A stretch of DNA of 64,000 nt. Source: Plenodomus lindquistii (taxonomy: Eukaryota > Ascomycota > Dothideomycetes > Pleosporales > Leptosphaeriaceae). Below are positions 1-9,619 of this stretch, one piece after another (position 1 is the stretch's first letter; each line of letters begins with the position of its first letter). The stretch is from the NCBI GenBank assembly GCA_025504975.1, contig JANUWI010000002.1, positions 1,178,001 through 1,242,000 on the forward strand, in the 5' to 3' direction. Position numbers and translations under genes: made by a program. The notes under the pieces are model-generated. The model had not been told where the DNA came from, ran no database searches, and was given only the letters and a program-made list of their open reading frames with translations.

Positions 1-1165
1 AGACTTCCAGGCGTAGATTCGAGATGGCCAGCTTCAATCAGAGTAAGAACTTCTTTCCCTTCGCCTGCAACTACATGCGGCGTTACTCATGCTTACGGTC
101 GCAGCCGAAATGATTACCCTGGTTGCGTGCGGTCATAGCATCGGGTCAGTTCACTCTGTCGATCATCCTGAGATTGTCTCCGGAGAGCCTGCAGATTCAA
201 ACGTCGCCCGCTTCGACACCACATTTGGCGAGCTCGACAACGCCGTGGTCACTGAATACCTAAACAATTCCACTGCCAATCCTCTCATTCGCAACACCAA
301 CGACACCCTCAACTCAGACAAGCGCATCTTTGCCTCCGATAACAATGTCACGATGAGGAAACTAGCCGATAAGGCACATTTTAAGGCTCAATGCGAAGTT
401 CTCCTTGAGCGCATGATCGACTTAGTACCTGGGGACGTCAAACTAACCGAGCCTCTAGTACCATCAGATATCAGACCATACATTGACTCTTATCAACTCA
501 TTGGCAATGGCTCCATCGAGTTCGCAGGCTCTATTCGCGTACGCATTTCTCCTGTTACAGGCCGGAATCGTACTACCCTTACTTCAGACCTGATCCCCAT
601 ATCTCGCAGCGGGGACCAGGGTGCCGTTATTCCGGCTCCACAGGCCACCTACCTACTGGGCTTGACTTCTGGCTATCTCGATGAGTTGTTTCAATGGTTC
701 GACTTCAAACAGACACTGGAACCTGGTCAAGCATTGAAATCATTCAACATTCGTGTCGACGACACCATTTACGACAACGCTGGCACAGGTGGATATCCTC
801 TGAACCCGGACATCCTCTTCCAACAGCGCCAATCTTGCGTCACATTTGATGTAGCTACTAACAAGGGAACCCTGATAGTCGTGGCTGCCGTATCGAAATC
901 GCTCTTAAGCGGCGGCGCGGTCCCCAAGATGCGAGTCATCCAAAGAATCGACCAGGAACGGAACTTCATTCCGCGCCTCGAGCCCGAAATCGTTGAAATG
1001 ACGAGACTCAGCAAGGAGACTGCTGACTACGTGTATTATAACGTTTCGACGTCCCTTCCTCGCAATGGCCTTCGGACTAGCTTTGATCTTGCAGTGGGCG
1101 ACTCAAAGGTCGAATTCATTCAAACGGGGGGACTTGGTGGTGGCAAGGAATGTGAGGCGTTATGA
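1..1165 (+). CDS. Secreted heme peroxidase, C-terminal part (5' end outside window)
   Basis: This is the 3' portion of a fungal heme peroxidase of the plant/fungal peroxidase superfamily; such enzymes reduce H2O2 while oxidising organic substrates, usually outside the cell. Two exons are seen: up to base 42 and 105-1165, joined across a GTAAGA...CGCAG intron at 43-104, which reads FNQTEMITLVACGHSIG. The ACGHSIG stretch is the proximal-histidine helix, followed by DHPEIV and a TEYL segment typical of this family. About 200 residues follow the catalytic domain (from IDSYQLIGNGSIEFAG), as in ascomycete members that have a beta-rich C-terminal extension. The distal His/Arg helix and signal peptide must lie upstream of the window. 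The ATG at base 89 lies inside the intron and is not the start. Substrate cannot be told. Confidence 0.72.
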
Positions 1166-1459
1166 TTCAAATTCTAGTTAGACCTAAGCTTGCCGGAACT
1201 ACTCTTGTGATCGTATTGCAATATTCCATTTCGGCAGTCAAGTGATGCACCAGGTGGGTTTGATGTACCTTGCAATTAAGGTTGCATCGGTCCTGGTTAA
1301 TATTGAGCTCAAGGAGGCTCCAACTCTAAAATGCCATGAACTATTATTACAAAGTATTGTTCAAGTACAATGGATACCAAAAAAGACGTTAACGAAACAG
1401 CAAGGCAACGTAGTGACTTCGAACAATGCGCTGTAACGTAAGGGGAGGGTATCAAAATT

Positions 1460-2797
1460 TCAAACTCCGCACCGCTCTAGTACTGGTACGCCAAATAACC
1501 AAACCATAGCCCACAAAAGCGCAGTCGTTTCACTAACTCGTGTCGCCAAAACACTATCAGCAGCGCGCCTGAGCGCGGCGCGGCGCGGCAAGAGACCCCA
1601 CGGATGTTGGTGAATTGTAGGCGCACGACTCTCATCTGTTGTGTTGCTTGCGCCTGATAACCCAGGATACTCCACGAGTGACCTTTTTTGCATCTCCAAG
1701 GCACTCATAGTTTGTGCATACGCAAGTGCCCACCAAAGTAGCCTGCTCAGAGGCCCCTCGCTCTCGAATAGTGCAGTATTGAATACATCTGCGTCGACAG
1801 ACGACCAAATGAGCTTGAGATATGATTTCAGTAATCGTATGACATCGTTTGCGCGACAATCGGCGAGCTGGTCGTTGCTCTTCCAGAGTCGCGAAAAGTG
1901 GTAGGGATGAAGGACGTGTCTTAAGTTGCCCAGGTCACCCAAGACCCAATGCGAATCGTCTCGAACGAAGATGTTGCCGGGCTTGACATCGTCATGACAG
2001 TAGCCGGAACTATGGAGAGTGTCCAGGGCTATAAGGAGACGGTTGAAGGATGGCCGAAACATTGCATCTCTTTCGTGAAGTGTTGCTCCAGGGTACATTC
2101 TCATCATCTTCCTTGAAAGTGTATGCAGATTTCCACCTTCCAGTAGTGGGGTCACCAAATGCCACTCTGGGGGATTGAAGGGAGTTATGGGAGCCTTGAA
2201 GAAACCTTGAATCGGCAGGAAGCAATCTGAAGCACGATTCGTCCCAAGTTCTGATCGGTCAGCGGCCATATTCACACTCAGTGTAGTCCCTCCAAAGTAG
2301 ACCGATCCAGGAATTTCCGTCGGCCACATCTCATTAACTCTACCTGGTGCACAATTGCGCAAGGGGCTTTTCGGCAAAAATGTCTTGATTACAGAGTCCT
2401 TGTACACGTACACAGTGCCTTCCCATCCCTCTCCCAGCACCTTCCATGACGCTCTATGAGCAATAAGATCTTGTTGGAATAGTTCGTCCTCGTCGTCTGA
2501 CCGTGCAAAGCGTGCGTGTAAACTCTCAGCATTGAAGTTGAATTTCGTAGGTGAGTACTTTGCTGCGAGTGATATGCGATGGACTGTGTATAGATGCTGT
2601 TGCTGGCAAAGTGCAAGAATACACGCCACTACTACAAAGCGGTACCTGAGGTTGAAGAGAGTTCGATATGTGGTATAGAGCTCAAAAAGGGTCGTCCCAT
2701 GATGGAGATAACATGCAGGAGTTGAGACGTGAGATAAGAAAGGAGGCGCAAGTGCGAGATGTCTGCAGCTTCGTTGACAGCGCACCTTGCCTTTCAA
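1460..2797 (-). CDS. Degenerate protein-kinase-like protein, 5' end unresolved
   Basis: The open frame encodes a protein kinase-like fold. A glycine-rich loop (GEGWEGTVYVYKD, near base 2430) is followed by VIKTF with the expected lysine. The catalytic loop reads YCHDDVKPGN instead of HRDxKxxN (near 1975-2005), and the metal site reads LGDLGN instead of DFG. The loop keeps the second Asp, Lys and Asn, so weak phosphotransfer is not excluded. A hydrophobic stretch (about residues 53-63) precedes the domain and another ends the protein (ALLWAMVWLFGVPVL), suggesting membrane association. The frame runs up to 2797 but begins with TTG and has no in-frame ATG before the domain, so the true start is probably in an unrecognised upstream exon. 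Similar orphan kinases occur in Pleosporales; the role is unknown. Confidence 0.6.
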   Translation of the reverse strand: MKGKVRCQRSCRHLALAPPFLSHVSTPACYLHHGTTLFELYTTYRTLFNLRYRFVVVACILALCQQQHLYTVHRISLAAKYSPTKFNFNAESLHARFARSDDEDELFQQDLIAHRASWKVLGEGWEGTVYVYKDSVIKTFLPKSPLRNCAPGRVNEMWPTEIPGSVYFGGTTLSVNMAADRSELGTNRASDCFLPIQGFFKAPITPFNPPEWHLVTPLLEGGNLHTLSRKMMRMYPGATLHERDAMFRPSFNRLLIALDTLHSSGYCHDDVKPGNIFVRDDSHWVLGDLGNLRHVLHPYHFSRLWKSNDQLADCRANDVIRLLKSYLKLIWSSVDADVFNTALFESEGPLSRLLWWALAYAQTMSALEMQKRSLVEYPGLSGASNTTDESRAPTIHQHPWGLLPRRAALRRAADSVLATRVSETTALLWAMVWLFGVPVLERCGV

Positions 2798-3583
2798 GGC
2801 TTGTCATGGAGGGCAGCTAGTCATCGTGCTGAACGATTCGAGCAGCCGATTCACCCGGTTCTACTTCATGACTTGGCCAGACTGTAAACAAGCTTTCAAG
2901 GCGCACACGGACTTTCATCCACATAGGTCTGTTATTTCGATGTTGGCGCTGCAACAACAAGCCGCACAGTTCAAGAATCTCATCTTCTGACTGGTCAGGG
3001 GATTGTCTTCATTACGCGGGAGCTTTCTCAAAACAGGGAATTAGAACCTGTGGCTTTGGAAAGTGGCCACAGCCACAGATGCATTTCCAATTGATCTCGC
3101 GTAGAGAATAGCCGCTAGGGCCTTGTGGCTGTCATCGTCCTTGGGTATGACGATCGCCTGCGGCTATGGGTACTCGGGTCTTGGCGCTGTAGTCAAGTTG
3201 TGCTCAGGAAGGTGAACTGGTTCTTGCAGGTGACCCACTCACTTGCAAGGAAGAACGTAGGTATCGACTCGTAGGGCTGCCTTTCGCTATATTCCTGATA
3301 ACTGAGTTCACTCACATTGAAGTCATGGGGCGGTGATTGTTATTGTCGGGAAGGCATCCTCTGCGGGCTAGAGAGATGATGTCATAACCGAGGTTCAGAC
3401 GCGATCCCGCCAATCAAACGCGAAGTGGATAGAAACACGAAGTTGGCCCCGCCAAGTGCTTGCATTGCCGTCTCTCCCTTAGAATACCACTTGAATCAGT
3501 CTACAAGACATCAATCCGGCAATTCAGATTCACTAAATCAACAGAACCAAATCTGTGTCTGACTGAAGCTGTACGGAGAAATC
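2798..3583. other. Intergenic region, divergent promoter
   Basis: This stretch lies between the kinase-like gene (minus strand) and the methyltransferase (plus strand). I see no coding signal of its own; it should hold both promoters. Confidence 0.4.
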
Positions 3584-4560
3584 ATGACTACGGAAGCGCG
3601 TTCCGTCGAAAATAGGACGCGCTTGATCTCTCACTTCGATGACTATAAGTATGTCTGCATGCCAATGGCACTAGACTACAATCGCTCAACTTCTTGCCAG
3701 GTCTCGCGACAAACAAAGCGCAGGATGGTCAAGCCTATGGGAATCCAATGAGTCAGACCTCTGGGACCGTGGCCGGCCGTCACCAGCATTGGTCGCTTTT
3801 CTAGAAGACCACCCCAATGGCAAGGAGATATTGGCTCAGGGTCGGCCATTGAAGGCTTTTGTCCCGGTATGAGTCCACTGTGTCGATCTCGATACACTCA
3901 CTGCTAAGAACGGTCTTCTAGGGATGCGGTAGAGGTCACGATGTCGCCATGCTCGCTCTCCATGGCATCGAAACCTGGGGATTGGAAGTGTCCCAGGGCG
4001 CGGTCAACGTAGCGAACGAGAACGTCAAGGCACAACTAGAAAATCCAGCCCCTAGCAACTTTGGTGGAAAAGGCAGCCGACCTACATCTGCAAATGCGAA
4101 GGTCATCTTAGGGGATTTCTTCCAGAAGGGCTGGGAGTCGCAGATTACAGCAGATTTTCAAGGGTTCGACATCATTTACGATTACACAGTCTGTAGTTCT
4201 GCTTTGGTGAAGGAGATGTCAGACACTAACATTGGGCAGTTCCTATGCGCATTGCTCCCTGAGATGCGAAAAGACTGGGCAGAGCGCATGTCGCAGCTCC
4301 TCTCACCAACCGGAGTCCTTATCTGCCTCGAATTTCCTATGTGGAAACCTCTGAAGGCGCCAGGTCCTCCTTGGGGTCTGAAAGGCGTTCACGAAAATCT
4401 TCTTGCAGACGGAGGCACCGGCACAATCGATGGAACAGGCCAACTGACAAGAGGAAGCCCAGGAAAAGGTGCGCTCGAACGCATCACGTATTGGAGTCCG
4501 CCAGAATCATTCGAACAAAGTCGAGGCGAAGACATGATCAGTGTATGGAAGCTCAAGTAA
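3584..4560 (+). CDS. TPMT-family S-adenosylmethionine-dependent methyltransferase
   Basis: Exons 3584-3648, 3701-3866 and 3922-4560 join to a 289-residue protein; both introns (52 and 55 bp) are GT-AG. The sequence matches the thiopurine/thiol S-methyltransferase family: an N-terminal WDRGRPSPAL segment (substrate and SAM contact region), then motif I AFVPGCGRGHDVAMLA that binds SAM, an acidic residue ending the second strand (GLEVSQ), GDFF, and FDIIYDYTVCSALVKE-type motif IV. The family methylates thiols, thiocyanate, halides or bisulfide in the cytosol; which acceptor is used here cannot be read from sequence. The usual length of the family is about 220-300 residues, so the model is complete. 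It stands alone, convergent with the small zinc-peptidase-like gene 53 bp downstream. Confidence 0.85.
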
Positions 4561-4613
4561 AGAATGGCCCTGTAAGCTAAAGTATGTACGAAGAAGATCA
4601 TAACACCAAGCCT

Positions 4614-5141
4614 CTACATCCCATCTGTAAGCATAGCCTCCACCATCTGCACATGGCGATTTGCATTTGTCTCGCTCCACTCTGTGTCGTAGTTCAACCC
4701 ATATGGCCAGAAGTGGCTTCCACCGCAACTAATTGTCGCAGACGCTCCGTCGAAGCTCCGCAGCAGAGGCAATGCCGTCTTCCAATCACCTGCCGCGCAC
4801 TTTCGATCGAACGCTGCCGTCTGGCCTACACCCAAGGTATGACTGATTTCATGCATCGCCGTGCGCTCTGTCATGTATGCACGATCCGATCCGAAGCGCA
4901 GGTCGCCATTGTAGTTCGCTTCAGCGGTCGGTACGCCGGGTACGTATGCGACGCGGATCGTTTTGACGGCGTCGGAGTATCGTGCGTAGCGTGCGACTGC
5001 TTTGGTCATGGCAGCTTCGATCTTGGTGTATGCATCTTTCTGGTCGGCTGTAGGGTTCGTGGTCTTCTGCAGTGTCCATGTTAGGGCTGCGGAAGTGGTA
5101 GACACGTAGGCTGCGACCAAGAAGAGGGTTGAAATTTGCAT
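4614..5141 (-). CDS. Small secreted HExxH zinc-peptidase-like protein
   Basis: The frame opens at 5210, but the best start is the ATG at 5141, which gives a clean signal peptide (MQISTLFLVAAYVSTTSAA) and a 175-residue protein. The core reads AMHEISHTLGVGQ, an HExxH zinc-binding and catalytic helix with the glycine turn of metzincin-like peptidases. The position where metzincins have a third His is Gln. A conserved-looking segment follows (SHFWPYGLNYDTEW), whose His may be the third ligand. Similar secreted proteins are known in actinomycetes and ascomycetes, often with no assigned substrate. It lies 935 bp from a second secreted metalloprotease on the opposite strand. Proteolysis is inference; the secretion signal and HExxH are seen directly. 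Confidence 0.7.
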   Translation of the reverse strand: MQISTLFLVAAYVSTTSAALTWTLQKTTNPTADQKDAYTKIEAAMTKAVARYARYSDAVKTIRVAYVPGVPTAEANYNGDLRFGSDRAYMTERTAMHEISHTLGVGQTAAFDRKCAAGDWKTALPLLRSFDGASATISCGGSHFWPYGLNYDTEWSETNANRHVQMVEAMLTDGM

Positions 5142-6076
5142 GGTGAAAAGTGATGACTGAGTGAGAGTGTGCAGTAGTCTTGCTGGAAAGTGATTGCTTG
5201 GGTTGACCATCTCTGAACATTTGCACGAAGGCGTTTATGTTATACTGTCTCTGCGACCAGGACCCTTGAAACACCACAAGAGTAGCCTCTATCTCGACTA
5301 CTCTACGTGACCTCCAGATAAACAGCACTGCGGCTTCGACTCCCAAAGCAGGCAAACTCAAGGCATCCAAGACGGACATTTCTCAACCCTCCCAATCACC
5401 ACACACCCTCCTTGTAATTCAGATAAAACACCTGCCCTATCAGTGTAACAACTTGTCTATCTCGATCTCGAAAAGGCAACGGTGCCATTGCTGCCAGGGG
5501 TCTAAGTGGTGTGAAACAACAGGGATCGGAGAATTGATTGCAACTTTCCCTCGCTTGCGGAGGATTAGGTAACATCTCGACCGGAATTTCGCAGCCGCCC
5601 GGGGTATCTGTACGTCGATTCACGTCCTTGCCTTTCGCTCTTTCACACCGCGATAGACACGTAAGGTCTGTCGGCATATCAGGGATGATACGGGGAATTG
5701 TTCGGGCGCTACAGGCTACAGGGATGCGATCCAACGTGTCCAGACCCTGCCGTCAAAGAGCGGTATAAACGGAGACGATGAATGCCGAGGATTGCGACGG
5801 TGATGTTGTAGTGGCGAGATGCTTGACTTTTACCTAGCTAGTATCAAGACACCTATCCGCTTCCGCTGCGTTCTGAGAGGGTCTGAACGAAGATTGGGTA
5901 GTACAGGAGCATGACCTTCGGAAGCTTCGCATAGATCCATCACCAAGTCGCCCGAGCCGCTTGGCAGGTGGGGCGTGTGAGCCTATATATGGACCTATAC
6001 GAGCAGCAGCCATATAAAGGTTACAGTCCCTACGAGACATGCCTTGCACAAGAATTCACCTTTTCAACAAGCAAGA
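5142..6076. other. Intergenic region between two secreted peptidase-type genes
   Basis: This is a divergent spacer of about 0.9 kb. No open frame here looks like a protein family. It should hold the promoters of both flanking genes. Confidence 0.4.
6013..6019 (+). promoter_or_regulatory. TATA box of the M43 protease gene
   Basis: A TATAAAG match lies 58 bp upstream of the start codon at 6077, in a GC-balanced context. A second TATATAT run lies at 5984-5990. The position fits a core promoter; it is not otherwise proven. Confidence 0.4.
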
Positions 6077-7582
6077 ATGGTCGCTGCAAGTATCTGGTCA
6101 TCGTTGATCGCAAGCGCTGCCTGCGTTTCAGCGTTCGTGGTTCCAGATGAGCTCTCTGGAGTTGGAGCGTATGTTCATTACAACAAGACATAACAGATCT
6201 CAGTCGTTCCCAAGTCTAACACTCGACCAGGCCATTGCTATGTGGCACTAAAACAAGTACCCCATCGCGAGTTGTGAGGCGAAGCGAGGCCAAGAAAGCA
6301 TTCATTCCGCGTCAAGCAACCAACTCGTCTACGTTGCTACCTATTGATGTTGGTCTTTGATGAGCTCAGATACGATCTGTGTTTTGTTAATGTGCGCGCA
6401 GGTTTACATGCAAATTATCAGTAGCGACGGGACCCCGGAAGGCGGCGACATCAGGTGTGTTCTATTAAGCCTACTGGCCCCAGGACCTTGGTCATCTACG
6501 GGAAGCTTATGGGAACTAGCTAACCTATTTTCTAGCGACGAAAGAATTGACGCGCAGATGAAGATACTGAATGAAGCATTCGTGCCCGTAGGATTCCAGT
6601 TCAATCTTGTCGAAACCATCCGCACCATCAACGAGGAATGGTGTGTCCTGAATCCACGGTTCATCAGTTTTGCACAACTAAAAGTTTCAGGTTTTCCAAT
6701 CTCCAAGTCGAGACTCCATACGAAACGGAGGTGCCACAAGCGCTCAAAAAGGGAGGCAATGCTACACTAAATGTATACACCATAGGGTAAGATACTACCC
6801 GAGCTATCAGAGATCAAGCTGATCAAGCACCACAGAAACACCCAAGCCTTTGCTGCAGCCTGGTCTTCCCTGCCCTATGAGTTGCAGTACCAACCAATTT
6901 TCGATGGTATATACATGAACCATACGATGATGATAGGCGGCGGCAATATAAACGGCGGCAATGCCACGTTTAACAGGGGCAAGACACTTGTTCACGAGGC
7001 CGGACATGTAAGCAAAAGCATCGTCTTCGTAGTAAAAAGTATCCGTACGTGGCAACTGCTAACTCGTTATGCCTAGTGGTTTGGTCTGTACCATATCTTC
7101 GGTTATACTTGTGACATGAGTTATGACTACGTAAGTCTTGTCCCAGATAGGTCGTCAAGTCTAATCAATATCCAAGGTGGCGGATACTCCCACAGAACTC
7201 CACCCTCAACCCTCTGGAACCTGTGAAGTCGGAAAGTATGTTCTTACTGATTCAAATCTTGATTCTTTGGTTCATTAAGCTGACCGTGTGCGCAGAGATT
7301 CATGCCCCGACCAGCCAGGCCTCGATCTTATCCGTAAGTTTAGACCAGCGCCTGATCGTAAGGTAGTTAGCTGACGCTTTCGTGATTCTGCATGTAGACA
7401 ACTACATGTCTTACTCCAACGATGACTGCGTGGACTCGTGGACTCCAGGACAGATCCAGAGGATGCGGGAGCAGGTGGCAAAGTTCCGTGGTGTAGTGTA
7501 TCCTGGGATCGATGTGGGCAGCATTGGTGACGATGACGCTGCGTCAACACAGTACCCTGGCAACTCAACTACAGACTCATGA
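6077..7582 (+). CDS. Secreted M43 pappalysin-like zinc metalloprotease
   Basis: Ten exons (6077-6168, 6231-6348, 6402-6454, 6536-6640, 6691-6786, 6836-7007, 7077-7130, 7177-7235, 7296-7333, 7398-7582) join in frame to 323 residues. The product begins with a signal peptide (VAASIWSSLIASAACVSAF) and a short propeptide. Joining exons 6 and 7 recreates the full metzincin zinc site HEAGHWFGLYH, followed by the C-terminal Met-turn segment HNYMSYSNDDC and the family's WTPGQIQRM helix. These features and the cysteine pattern place it in peptidase family M43B, secreted fungal proteases that cleave host or substrate proteins. The intron after IDV uses a GTTGGT donor at 6349. The active-site motif is split by an intron inside HEAGH|WFGLYH, so single-frame ORF searches miss it. 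Confidence 0.9.
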
Positions 7583-8472
7583 ATCCGGTAAATGTGCAGT
7601 CCGTTCAGCTACTACATCGCTTGCCGCGAAGTTGTAGTAGTTGTGTAGCGATGAACTCGAGACCTTTCAACACGGAGAATGGAACATGGCCACAACTGTA
7701 AATATGTTCGGCGGTGCGCGGATGGGTTTAATGTTTCTGCACGATATATGGACGGAGAGGGATCATTTGAACATCAGAAATCTGGATAATTATATGATGT
7801 GTTTGCACGCTTAGTCGTGAGCCGTTGCGTCGATGCTGTTGGCAAAGGTTTCTAGTATACTGAACCACCGATGTTGGAACAACCCTGTCGTGGCAACGGC
7901 TAATTTTACGTGCAAACTACCGATGCTGTTGGCGAGTCTACGATGGTAAAGCGTCAATGTCAACTATCCATCCCATGCACAATTAGGTGGGTACTCGAAA
8001 ATCACTGCTAGTGAAGAGTATATACAGTTTTATACATGAGTGCTATGCATGCCTCGTATTGTGTACCATCCAGTCGCAAGGCACACCGCTTATCGGTCGC
8101 CTCCGCAATTTGGTGACGTTACACAATCATGGTTTTGTTGTATACCACCGGCGATCAAGTATACCAATGCCATTGGAGTTACATACACCACTAGCTTTTT
8201 GAAGGGAAGAAAGACTTCCACCAATAGCTAGATGTATGACCCGGATTATCGAGGTCTTTTTGTGTCCGTGAAGTGCATGCTGTAGTAAAATTGGATAAAG
8301 ATCTAATGTTCGTTCGGCTAAGTGCCATTTCCCTGACCCCACTCGTGTCCCGTTAATCATGCGAAAACTTTCCACAAAGATTATGTTCTTCGTCCCGTAC
8401 CCCAACACATTGCATTATATTGTTTCAAACATCCCGTTTCTTCATCGAAGTACAGCAACAGCAACTTCTCAA
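7583..8472. other. Intergenic region
   Basis: I see no gene in this stretch. It holds the 3' region of the M43 protease gene and the upstream flank of the tRNA. Short open frames here have no protein-like composition. Confidence 0.4.
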
Positions 8473-8578
8473 GCATCGGTGGTTTAGTGGTAAAATTAGC
8501 CGTTGCCACGTGATTCAGCTCTTCACAGTTGTATCGCACAGTTTCGGCTAGCCCCGGGTTCGATTCCCGGCCGATGCA
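8473..8578 (+). tRNA. tRNA-Gly (anticodon GCC) with a 35-nt intron
   Basis: The acceptor stem GCATCGG (8473-8479) pairs with CCGATGC (8571-8577). The T arm is CCGGG-TTCGATT-CCCGG. The anticodon stem AGCCG pairs with CGGCT and holds the loop TTGCCA plus T. The anticodon GCC is at 8505-8507. After A37 an intron of 35 nt (8509-8543) interrupts the loop at the canonical position; removing it restores a normal tRNA. The 3' CCA is not encoded, as expected for a nuclear tRNA gene. Confidence 0.93.
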
Positions 8579-8808
8579 ACTTTCTTTTTTGTGTGTTTAT
8601 AGGTCTGGAGACGTGGTGTTGGTTGTGGGTTGTTGGAAGAAGATGTGGTGCTGATGAAGTCGCGTGCGCAACCACATGTCGTCCTAGATCACCACAAACA
8701 GCCTGAGAACACCGAAATCTATCCTTAGGTGACTGATCTACTTTTGCTCCTTCTGATGACTCTCTGGCTGGCCTTTGTTCCTTGAGGTGATACACATCGC
8801 TGGCTCAT

Positions 8809-9051
8809 ACGAAGGAGCTCGTAATTGTTAATTAAGTAACCAAAATGATGACCGCCGTTTGCTGTAGCTAACACAACACACTAAAAATAAAGTCTAAAAA
8901 AGCCTTTAGATACTACGTGTGTTCTTTAGAGGTAGCAAAGATTATTATTCTATAATACCCGTGTGTTTTTGTTCTCTCTCTGCTACTGTATAGGCTTACG
9001 CATCGTGCTGTTAACATAAGATGGTGACACAATAAGATCAAATTCCTTCGT
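8809..9051 (+). mobile_element. MITE-like element, copy 1
   Basis: This is a 243-bp non-coding element bounded by imperfect terminal inverted repeats: ACGAAGGAGCT at the left, and CCTTCGT at the right, which is its reverse complement. Its whole length aligns with the reverse complement of 59074-59307. The shared blocks include CCGTTTGCTGTAGCTAACAC, TTAGATACTACGTGT and an internal AGATTATT segment. It lies 231 bp downstream of the tRNA-Gly gene. The size, lack of coding capacity and inverted ends fit a non-autonomous DNA transposon. I cannot define a target-site duplication. Confidence 0.75.
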
Positions 9052-9619
9052 GAAGTGAGAAAAACACTTGCAGTGCTGTGCGGTTGTTACAGTGCGGAAC
9101 TTCTGACCATGTATTGATTGTATCTCACGAACCTGTTGCAATCACTCCACACGTAGGTCTTAATCAACCTAAGAATTATCATTCTCGCGCGAAATCAAAG
9201 TAAAAATGTTCGTTAAGCCCTGCAAAGTACATGTATTTGGAACTCCTGAGCCTCTGTGGTGCGATGATTAGCGGGATCCCGAAAGATGTTCATGAAGACT
9301 TACAGTTTCACGAGTTGACTCGTAGCTGTTGATAAGTTTGCTCTCATACTCAAGGGTTGGGTTGCCCTTGCTCTCGCTGAACTTGGCAGTGTAGCTTACA
9401 CGTCGGGGTAGCGATCTTCAACAAGCTACACTGGATAGTCGATCATTTGCATGAAGAGCACGTTGTGATGTTATCACGGTTGATCCGTCTCCTTTCAATC
9501 CAAGGAACGCTTTAAGAGGAGCAACGGAATGAATCTATTTCGAAATCATTACAACAATATTCCAGCTACTAAGATGCCGACACCAAATAGGAGCCCTCGA
9601 TTTTACCAAAAATCACCCG
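9052..9619. other. Intergenic region, 3' of the DUF3176 gene
   Basis: I see no gene here. It probably includes the 3' flank of the minus-strand DUF3176 gene. Confidence 0.35.

Noticed and set aside
2787..2990. Short plus-strand frame overlapping the 5' end of the kinase-like gene
   Set aside because: 67 codons, no features, lies in the divergent promoter.
8809..9051. Possible RIP (repeat-induced point mutation) in MITE copy 1
   Set aside because: Some differences from copy 2 are C-to-T or G-to-A towards A/T, but others go the opposite way, and two copies are too few to separate RIP from ordinary decay.
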